DNA of 52,754 nucleotides from Alphaproteobacteria bacterium (GTDB taxonomy: Bacteria > Pseudomonadota > Alphaproteobacteria > UBA7879 > UBA5542), in NCBI GenBank assembly GCA_037146715.1, contig JBAWWO010000008.1, forward strand, positions 1 to 52,754, given 5' to 3'. Both the position numbers and the translations under genes were made by a program. The number at the start of each line of letters is the position of its first letter. Position 1 is the first letter of the stretch. The notes below the pieces were generated by a model. The model worked only from the letters and a program-made list of their open reading frames with translations. It was not told the origin of the DNA and made no database searches. Positions 46,831 through 52,754 of the stretch are shown here, piece after piece.

Positions 46831-47491
46831 ACTCTCAAAAATAATTTTTACAACGTCTTTTGTGTTTTTAAATAGCTTCGGCGCAACGCAAGACTTAGAC
46901 AGTAATGTAAAAAGAAAAGTTGGTGCTCTTGTGGCAGCTAATCAGGAATCTATCTTTTTTTCCCACATACGTTTTGGTGAGTTCGATCTGAATAAATGCG
47001 ATTCCGCAACTAATCTGATCAACTGCGCTTTAGGGCAACCTTGCAGCGCGGGTGCCATAGAAAAATTGTGGAGCTCCTCAACCTTCTGGGGAAGCGAAAC
47101 CCCTGGCAGCCTTAAAGCCCTGGAAAATCGCTTAGACCGCTTTGCCCATCTTCCCACAGATGCAAGAAAAATGCAGTGTATGCAGGTGATGCAGCTTCAT
47201 GTAAGAATGTCTGAGAATTTTTTAGATGCCCTGATCAGGTTAAAAGAAGAAAGCCCCACCGCCTGGAGCTACGCCCTTGAAGAGCGATGCCGATACCTTA
47301 ATCTTTTTTATTTTAGTATGCATTTAGAGGCACTTAAAAACTTTAACAACGATGGTATGCCCAGCCTCCTTAAAAGCCAATCTATAGAAAAATTTGTATC
47401 CATTTTCTCTGAAGAAAATATAAAAAGATTTGGACGTCAAAAACCCCTACACCCTTTTTGTTTATATCTCCTGATGCCCATGTGGCGTTAG
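46823..47491 (+). CDS. Exported protein of unknown function, coupled to the IQ-motif gene
   Basis: From the ATG at 46823 the product is 222 residues with a signal peptide (MIKLSKIIFTTSFVFLNSFG). The mature part is helical with several Cys residues (NKCDSATNLINCALGQPC, then MQCMQV) that could form disulfides. No family is recognised. It overlaps the IQ-motif gene by eight bases, so the two are likely made together. Its end lies 7 bases from the tRNA fragment that marks the integration junction, so it belongs to the old chromosome. Confidence 0.65.
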   Translation: MIKLSKIIFTTSFVFLNSFGATQDLDSNVKRKVGALVAANQESIFFSHIRFGEFDLNKCDSATNLINCALGQPCSAGAIEKLWSSSTFWGSETPGSLKALENRLDRFAHLPTDARKMQCMQVMQLHVRMSENFLDALIRLKEESPTAWSYALEERCRYLNLFYFSMHLEALKNFNNDGMPSLLKSQSIEKFVSIFSEENIKRFGRQKPLHPFCLYLLMPMWR

Positions 47492-47497
47492 AAAAGA

Positions 47498-47545
47498 TGG
47501 CTCCCCGAACTGGACTCGAACCAGTGACCCAATGATTAACAGTCA
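47498..47545 (-). pseudogene. 3' fragment of tRNA-Asn (attachment site)
   Basis: On the minus strand the fragment begins within the anticodon stem (TGACTGTTAATCATT, anticodon GTT) and continues through the variable loop, T-arm (ACTGGTTCGAGTCCAGT) and acceptor strand TCGGGGA-G-CCA. The 5' half, including the matching TCCCCGA acceptor strand and D-arm, is absent. Such a 3' segment is what tyrosine integrases leave at the far end of an integrated element. Confidence 0.88.
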
Positions 47546-47611
47546 GCGATCTATGGGTTTTCTCAAAATTAATAGATCTTAATTTTTCTTTATCCAGCTT
47601 GCGTTTGCGGG

Positions 47612-47617
47612 TATAAT
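47612..47617 (+). promoter_or_regulatory. Putative -10 box of the integrase gene
   Basis: TATAAT at 47612-47617 with a weak TTTATC -35 at 17-base spacing. The start would be near 47624, putting the three GTAGCAC repeats in the leader. An inverted repeat GATCTAT/ATAGATC (47548-47554, 47572-47578) lies between it and the tRNA fragment. Confidence 0.4.
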
Positions 47618-47663
47618 GTCATTATTCTGAATTAACCTAAATAGCTCAAATTTTACTCAAAAG

Positions 47664-47692
47664 GTAGCACCAGGGTAGCACGGGAGTAGCAC
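47664..47692 (+). repeat. Three GTAGCAC direct repeats spaced by exactly 11 bp
   Basis: GTAGCAC occurs at 47664, 47675 and 47686, immediately upstream of the integrase ATG at 47696. The helical spacing places the copies on one face of the DNA. They could be integrase arm-binding sites or an operator. GGGAG inside the third unit acts as the ribosome site. Confidence 0.8.
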
Positions 47693-47695
47693 CAA

Positions 47696-48865
47696 ATGAA
47701 GACACAAGAGAACAAATTTAACTTTACAAAAAAGTCCATTGAAAGCCTTCCAAGGCCAGAATCAGGAAAACGCACCTACTATTATGATACGAAAGTCCGG
47801 GGCTTAGGAGTCGGGATCACAGATAAAGGCACTCAAACTTTCATCGTGTATCGCAAAATAGGAGGCAGACCTGAACGTATGATTCTGGGACGTTATCCGG
47901 ACTTATCTATTGAAAACGCTCGGGGAGAAGCCTCTAAGATCAACGCAAAAATTGCCCAGGGGGAAAATCCCAACCGTGAAAAGAACAAAATTCGGGAGGA
48001 ACTTACCTTCAAAGAACTTTTTGCTCGTTACCTTGATCAACATGCCAAAGTGCATAAAAAGTCCTGGAAAAGTGATTTAAATCAGCACAAACTTTATTTA
48101 TCCCATTGGGATAAGCATAGAATATCTAGACTACACAAAGCCGATATAGAGGCCCTACATGCAAAAATAGGTAGGGATCATGGACTCTACGCAGCCAATA
48201 GGATGTTAGCATTACTCGCCGTTATGTTTAGCAAGGCCATAAGCTGGGGATGGAACCATACAAATCCAACAATAGGCATCAAAAGATTTAAAGAAAAATC
48301 CAGAGAACGCTTCTTGCAAGGAAATGAATTGCCGAAATTCCTGAAAGCACTTGAGGAAGACCCTAACCAAACATTAGCAACTTTTTTTAAATTATGCCTT
48401 TTAACGGGAGCGAGACGAAGCAACGTCTTAGCGATGCGTTGGCAAGACATTAGTTTTGATCAAGAAACATGGAATATTGTTGAGACTAAAAACGGCAATT
48501 CCCAGCTTGTACCCCTTTCTGAGCAAGCATTAGGTCTTCTGAAGTCTCTTTTTAAGAAAAAGGAAAGTGGCTGGATCTTCCCCAGCACGACCAGCAAATC
48601 TGGACATTTGGAAGAACCCAAAAACGTCTGGAAACGTATTCTAAAAAAGGCAGAATTAGAAGATCTGAGACTACACGATCTTCGACGCACCCTTGGGAGC
48701 TGGCAAGCAACCACAGGAGCCAATAGCTATATCATCGGCAAGTCCTTGGGCCATAAAACCCAACAAGCCACTGCCATTTATGCCAGATTAAACATTGACC
48801 CCGTCCGAGCATCCGTAGAGCGCGCAACAGCAGCGATGATGGAAACACGAGAGAAGGAGGAATGA
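47696..48865 (+). CDS. P4-type tyrosine integrase of an integrative element
   Basis: The 389-residue protein has the N-terminal arm-binding domain of the DUF4102/P4 type (KVRGLGVGITDKGTQTFIV, RPERMILGRYPDLSIENAR), a core-binding SAM-like domain (about 100-185), and the catalytic domain: Arg in TGARRSNVLAMRW, H-x-x-R in LHDLRRTLGSW, His in SLGHKTQQATA and Tyr in IYARLN. Such integrases insert elements into tRNA 3' ends. The tRNA-Asn fragment 150 bases upstream agrees. All catalytic residues are present, so it may be functional. Confidence 0.95.
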   Translation: MKTQENKFNFTKKSIESLPRPESGKRTYYYDTKVRGLGVGITDKGTQTFIVYRKIGGRPERMILGRYPDLSIENARGEASKINAKIAQGENPNREKNKIREELTFKELFARYLDQHAKVHKKSWKSDLNQHKLYLSHWDKHRISRLHKADIEALHAKIGRDHGLYAANRMLALLAVMFSKAISWGWNHTNPTIGIKRFKEKSRERFLQGNELPKFLKALEEDPNQTLATFFKLCLLTGARRSNVLAMRWQDISFDQETWNIVETKNGNSQLVPLSEQALGLLKSLFKKKESGWIFPSTTSKSGHLEEPKNVWKRILKKAELEDLRLHDLRRTLGSWQATTGANSYIIGKSLGHKTQQATAIYARLNIDPVRASVERATAAMMETREKEE

Positions 48866-48894
48866 AAATTTTACTTAATGATCGACAAAAAGCT

Positions 48895-50541
48895 TTAATC
48901 AGATGAGTCAGAGTCTGGAGGAAGCAGGCATTCTCGTTGTAGTTTTGATTCCAAGTTTAAAAATTCCTTAAGTTTTATCATTGCAGCAATTTTTATCAAA
49001 AGAGACCAGTCTGTATCTTTTTCTTTTATAGTGCTTGGTTGACCTTCCTCTCCTCTCTCTATGGCCCGATCTGATGTAGCGTATAAAACAAGAGATGGAG
49101 GACCTTCTAAGACAACCCTTTTTCCCTCAATCTTAGTAATTCCCAGGCAAGTATCAAAACTTGCCCTTAACAAAAATCCATCCTTATCTGTATAAATTTT
49201 TTCAAGACCAAGATTTGGGGTCACAATTTTAAAAGATCTACAATCAACAATATCTGAGGAAGCATTGTAGGAAATCTTAAACTCCCCTATAAGGGGTGTA
49301 ATAGCATTGAAAAGATGATCATCGTAAGCGCTAACAGGTCCAGATCCCCCCCTCACCCTATTAAGCTGTCTTACCAAAAATCCTTGAGCTGCCCATGAAC
49401 GAACATCGTTTAAAATATCTCGATTTTGAGTAGAAATAGAAGGGGAAAATTTATCAATAAAGAAATTGTTTCCTGGAACAGAACGAATGCTTTGAGTGTA
49501 ATCTTCTTTGGAGACATAATCTAAAAACTGATCCGGGTTGGCTACATAAAGTTTTTCGTAAGAAACCGTCATAAAAACAGGAATGTCCGGATTCTCACTC
49601 CTAAAACTCCATCTTTCCGACCAATTTTTAAGACATGACAGACAATCACAACTTTTAATCATAGAACATGGACTTCGTTCGGTATGAAGGCAAGCAATAA
49701 CAGCTAAAACGGGGTCTTGTTCTTTTTCTAAAAATCTTTTTAAATTTCTAAGAGGAACTAAAGTGTCTGACTGGTCTAAATCAAAAACAATGCGCTGTTC
49801 TGTGTGCCATCCACTACGAATCAAAGTTTTATATCTCCCATGATAGGTTTTAAGATTGTTTAAAATTTGATCTATTTTTTCCGGAACAACACTAGCATCT
49901 TCTATCTCATTTAGTGCTTTTATTTCTGTTCTGATATTTTCAAGAGCAGTGTGAATGGCTTTTTTAACCATATGCATTTTTTCTCCTAAAATATAATGCT
50001 TAGGATATAGATAGCTAGACCACTGGATTTCAAAGTCTGCTAGATCAGGAATTATATTATGTGAACGATCAACACAACTATCATAAACTCTGGAAAATTC
50101 TCCCATCATCAAATCATTTTGAGGGTATACTGCCATTGGCAGAATCTTTCCAGATTTTTGAACAATCAACAAGCTGATAAGCCCGAAATTTGAATTTTCT
50201 AAATCTTCAAGAATTGTTCCGTTCGTACTTTTTGTTATCTGAGAGCCTGAAACAGAAAGCCTACTAGACTTTGTCCCTCCATTATCAATAGGAGAAGAAC
50301 CGATAGGAACAGCAGCCTGCAATAAAACGCTAAGAGGTTCGTCAAAATTAGATTTTGGTAACGCCACAGAAAGCTTCTTTTGAATAGAAGTTAACTTATT
50401 GTGTTCCGTTCTAACACGCTCAACAATCTTTCCTGTGTTGGCCCCACAAATAGGTCCCAAAGCTACATCGAGCCCCACAAAAGAAGAAAAACTTCCACAA
50501 TGGTAAACTGCAAGTGAAAGGAATAAAAAAACTCTAGACAT
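48895..50541 (-). CDS. Exported protein with a possible zinc-deaminase active site
   Basis: From the ATG at 50541 the product is 548 residues with a signal-type start (MSRVFLFLSLAVYHCGSFSS). No family is recognised overall. The central region has H246-T-E248 in GWHTEQRIVF, then 42 residues on a TERSPC segment with C292 and further Cys at 298, 300 and 303. This H-x-E ... P-C-x(n)-C pattern is that of cytidine-deaminase-fold enzymes, including secreted toxin deaminases. The assignment is inference and rests on this pattern only. The tail is acidic (PPDSDSSD). The start overlaps the stop of the upstream gene, so the pair is coupled. Confidence 0.6.
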   Translation of the reverse strand: MSRVFLFLSLAVYHCGSFSSFVGLDVALGPICGANTGKIVERVRTEHNKLTSIQKKLSVALPKSNFDEPLSVLLQAAVPIGSSPIDNGGTKSSRLSVSGSQITKSTNGTILEDLENSNFGLISLLIVQKSGKILPMAVYPQNDLMMGEFSRVYDSCVDRSHNIIPDLADFEIQWSSYLYPKHYILGEKMHMVKKAIHTALENIRTEIKALNEIEDASVVPEKIDQILNNLKTYHGRYKTLIRSGWHTEQRIVFDLDQSDTLVPLRNLKRFLEKEQDPVLAVIACLHTERSPCSMIKSCDCLSCLKNWSERWSFRSENPDIPVFMTVSYEKLYVANPDQFLDYVSKEDYTQSIRSVPGNNFFIDKFSPSISTQNRDILNDVRSWAAQGFLVRQLNRVRGGSGPVSAYDDHLFNAITPLIGEFKISYNASSDIVDCRSFKIVTPNLGLEKIYTDKDGFLLRASFDTCLGITKIEGKRVVLEGPPSLVLYATSDRAIERGEEGQPSTIKEKDTDWSLLIKIAAMIKLKEFLNLESKLQRECLLPPDSDSSD

Positions 50542-51307
50542 GGTCCACGTTCTCTTCAAGTGTAAGTTTTGCGAGAGATTCCAGCATGGGTCCTTCGTCC
50601 GAATCAGATGAAGCAGCAATTTCGTCGAAATCATCTAAATCATCCTCACTCTCATTTCCTGTTAAAATGTGCAGTGCCTTTGATTTTTCTATTCTTTCAT
50701 AGTACTCCGCATAGTACTCTTGGTGGCTTTTATCCCAATCAGATGATATCAAACCTTTTTGCTCACAATCACGAATCCAAAGAATTTCTCGTTTAAGTTT
50801 TGAATAGTAAGACTGGCTTGCAAAAATCAATTTTTTAGAAAGATCTAACCAATCCTGCGGATACCTCTCTTTTCCCATTGCCAGAATAGGTTGAATTCTT
50901 TTATTGTCATAGGTTGTTTCATGGATGTTTAAGTACTCAAAATTTCTCTGAACTAAAATAGGGAACAGAATATTAACCCAAATACCATCATCCAGATGAA
51001 CAGTTCCTAAAACAAGAACTTTTAGACTAGGAGCCTTAGGCAGCACAGTCTTCAGTAAAACTTTAAAATCATCCTGAAATAAATATGTTTTCTTTAAATC
51101 AATAGCCCATATTCTAGAAAAATCTTCCTCATAGAAGCTAATATGTTCTAGAACGGAAGAAACAGGAGTGGCATCAGGAAAATCTTCCAACCCCTCCTGA
51201 TCAATGATCTGCTGATTGAGTTTTAAAATACCATCATCTTCGATACAGCTCCCATAGGATGAAACAGAGAAAATCAGAAAAACCAGAGCAATAAACACGG
51301 ACTTCAT
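50534..51307 (-). CDS. Exported acidic protein of unknown function, upstream partner
   Basis: The 257-residue protein has a signal peptide (MKSVFIALVFLIFSVSSYGS). The middle has a short stretch of leucine-rich strands (APSLKVLVLGTVHLDD, FEYLNIHET) and an aromatic helical region. The C-terminal 40 residues are strongly acidic (ESEDDLDDFDE, SSDSDEG). No family is recognised. AAGGAGG lies 7 bases before the ATG. The gene overlaps the deaminase-like gene by 8 bases and precedes it, so one might be partner or protector of the other; that is speculation. Confidence 0.68.
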   Translation of the reverse strand: MKSVFIALVFLIFSVSSYGSCIEDDGILKLNQQIIDQEGLEDFPDATPVSSVLEHISFYEEDFSRIWAIDLKKTYLFQDDFKVLLKTVLPKAPSLKVLVLGTVHLDDGIWVNILFPILVQRNFEYLNIHETTYDNKRIQPILAMGKERYPQDWLDLSKKLIFASQSYYSKLKREILWIRDCEQKGLISSDWDKSHQEYYAEYYERIEKSKALHILTGNESEDDLDDFDEIAASSDSDEGPMLESLAKLTLEENVDHV

Positions 51308-51427
51308 AGCAAACCCTCCTTAACTTCATGTTCCTTTTACTACAGGACTTAGCAAGCTGCAAGCTGCATTTTCAGACAAGTTTCAATTTAGATAATCAAA
51401 GAGATCCAGACAGTCTACACCTGCAAC

Positions 51428-52519
51428 TTATAATCCATCGAGTTTAGACTCAAAGGGGATTAAAATAGAATCATCCGAATCAAGTCTAGGGACGCTTTGG
51501 CCCTGACTCCGATCTCTCCATTTTCGTTTTTGTAAAATATCGATGATGATCTTATCCATTCCATTTTCAGGAGTTTCTGGTTTAATGGAGTTCTGAATAA
51601 AAGCAATAGCTCTTTCTTTCTCTGGAGAGGGGATGATTCTCAAATTACTCATGATTTCTTCATGAATCTTTTTACCGTTTAGAAAAGGCAAGAGCTTTTG
51701 AGTCAAAGTGACAATTTCTTCTCTCTCTGCGGGCGGAATTCCTTTTAAGACGGGAATAATCCCTGCATAGTCTCGATTCGTCATTTCTGGTACAGTGAAT
51801 CTTTGAGTAAGAACCATAACGTCTTTCCTCTCTTCAGCAACAATTTCTGCAAAAGAGTAGAGCAAGGTGCTAAGGTGGTGATCCTTTCGAGATATAAGCT
51901 GAATAAGGGCAACAAAATCTTCCCTTTCCTTGTGAGGCAAATCTCTTAAAACCCGTATAGTCTCTATACAGGCTAAGTTGGGGTTTTGAGTGAAAGCATT
52001 AAAACTTCTCCTCTCCTCGTCGGGAATTTCTTTCAAAACTCCAAGGATATCTGAGACAATGGAATTATAATCATAATGCATATTAGACGCGATAAGTTGC
52101 GCACAAACAACAAAATTATTCCTTTCCGTTGAGGGAAGGTCTCTTATTATTTTAATAATATTAAGACAATCCCATAAACGGAGATCAGGAAGAATAAGTT
52201 TCTGAGCATAAGAGGTAACCTGTTCTCTTTCTGCGTTTGAAGAGACAGGGGACAATATACGCAGAATATTCAGACGGTCAGAGCCTTGCATAGAGTGTGT
52301 TATAAAGTTTCTAGCGCATCGAACAATGCTACCTCTCTCTTCAACACTAGAATGTTGCAATTCTCGAAAAATATGTGAAGGATTTCCAAGACCAATACAC
52401 AAAGGTTTGATTGATTCTTTAATATCAAGTTCTTCTTGGCGAGAAGCCCCATAAGAAAATTGTGAGCTCATTACAAGGGCACCTGCCAACACAGTGAATA
52501 GTTTTGTAAGTTTAAACAT
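51428..52519 (-). CDS. Exported alpha-helical repeat protein with P-x-x-E-R motifs
   Basis: The 363-residue protein has a signal peptide (MFKLTKLFTVLAGALVMSSQ). Repeats of about 37-45 residues follow with the pattern I-x2-L-x2-(L/I)-P-x2-E-R-x2-F/I-V-x2-x-Q-x-(L/I): DLPSTERNNFVV, EIPDEERRSFNAF, DLPHKEREDFVAL, GIPPAEREEIVTL and IIPSPEKERAIAF. About seven are countable, suggesting a helical solenoid for protein binding. The tail (LDSDDSILIPFESK) is acidic and Ser-rich. No family name can be given. It lies inside the integrated element. Confidence 0.7.
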   Translation of the reverse strand: MFKLTKLFTVLAGALVMSSQFSYGASRQEELDIKESIKPLCIGLGNPSHIFRELQHSSVEERGSIVRCARNFITHSMQGSDRLNILRILSPVSSNAEREQVTSYAQKLILPDLRLWDCLNIIKIIRDLPSTERNNFVVCAQLIASNMHYDYNSIVSDILGVLKEIPDEERRSFNAFTQNPNLACIETIRVLRDLPHKEREDFVALIQLISRKDHHLSTLLYSFAEIVAEERKDVMVLTQRFTVPEMTNRDYAGIIPVLKGIPPAEREEIVTLTQKLLPFLNGKKIHEEIMSNLRIIPSPEKERAIAFIQNSIKPETPENGMDKIIIDILQKRKWRDRSQGQSVPRLDSDDSILIPFESKLDGL

Positions 52520-52754
52520 TATTCCTCTTTAAGTTTGTAATTTTGATTTTTCTGTATTTTCTGAATAGTTATCATCGCCGAAAATGCAGCCATTTAATAG
52601 CATTTTGCTCTTCCGGGCAAACCACACTATCATCTTCATAATGCAAATATCTAATTTTAAATCCTTCCCTCTTAACACCTGACATATTTCAAATATGAGC
52701 AGAGTTTGGGAATTTTCAGAAGGGAAAGAGCGGCGTTGAGGATTATTCTGAGAC
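52520..52754. other. Window end, no clear gene
   Basis: The last 235 bases hold the upstream region of the repeat-protein gene. A short minus-strand reading from ATG at 52685 to TGA at 52572 (37 residues, with acidic and aromatic composition) could be a gene remnant, but it has no convincing ribosome site. The rest shows nothing recognisable. Confidence 0.3.

Noticed and set aside
47498..47580. An intact tRNA-Asn gene
   Set aside because: The 5' acceptor strand TCCCCGA and the D-arm are absent; only the 3' part remains.
52572..52685. 37-residue reading at the right end
   Set aside because: No good ribosome site and too short to judge; noted in the end-of-window entry only.

Overview
The window looks like a chromosomal segment of a host-associated alphaproteobacterium of moderate to low G+C, probably a Holosporales or Rickettsiales-like intracellular bacterium. 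This is inference. It rests on the alphaproteobacterial character of the housekeeping proteins (EF-G, RpoB, RpoC, S12, ParE, XerC, XerD, RlmN, Psd, PssA). It also rests on an unusually large number of exported proteins of unknown function that carry eukaryote-type modules or short motifs (leucine-rich repeats, NPF motifs, an IQ motif, toxin-type glycosyltransferase and LicD domains).

Layout. 1-3015: the str operon reading leftwards, rpsL-rpsG-fusA-tuf (tuf only as its first 18 codons), with a strong promoter at 3185-3213. 3348-6966: rightward tatD, a metallo-beta-lactamase-fold hydrolase and parE; parE appears to be leaderless. 7010-9703: a small outer-membrane barrel, a parvulin-type foldase, plsY and the RNase P RNA gene. 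9738-14193: a glycine-rich exported protein, an exported leucine-rich-repeat protein, rsmB and another exported protein. 14434-19115: a two-gene leftward operon encoding exported low-complexity proteins with 14 NPF tripeptides between them. 19382-23125: anmK, rlmN, a beta-carbonic anhydrase and two small exported proteins.

23381-32755: rplJ-rplL-rpoB-rpoC reading leftwards, with its own promoter, an L10 leader and a strong terminator. rplK and rplA are not upstream of rplJ. 33015-40129: a serine beta-lactamase-family protein, a degenerate YibQ-like protein, xerD, the phosphatidylethanolamine genes psd and pssA, an exported protein and trxB. 40235-43056: a coupled pair of exported enzymes, a DXD-type glycosyltransferase followed by a GNAT-LicD fusion. 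43155-46409: xerC, an RlmD/TrmA-type methyltransferase and an AEC transporter. 46432-47491: two small exported proteins, one with an IQ motif.

47498 to the right end: the start of an integrated element. A 3' fragment of tRNA-Asn marks one junction, followed by a P4-type tyrosine integrase and three leftward genes for exported proteins. One of these has the spacing of a zinc-dependent deaminase active site. The polarity of the tRNA fragment predicts that the element continues past the right edge to an intact tRNA-Asn gene.

How the parts fit: the core genes cover translation, transcription, chromosome segregation (ParE, XerC, XerD) and phospholipid synthesis (PlsY, PssA, Psd). Between them lie single genes or two-gene operons for exported proteins, most with a Sec signal peptide, a clear Shine-Dalgarno site and no recognisable bacterial function. 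The most interesting candidates for host interaction are the NPF operon, the glycosyltransferase/LicD pair, the IQ-motif protein and the deaminase-like protein. Short palindromes of the CTCGGG-n-CCCGAG type are scattered through the intergenic gaps.
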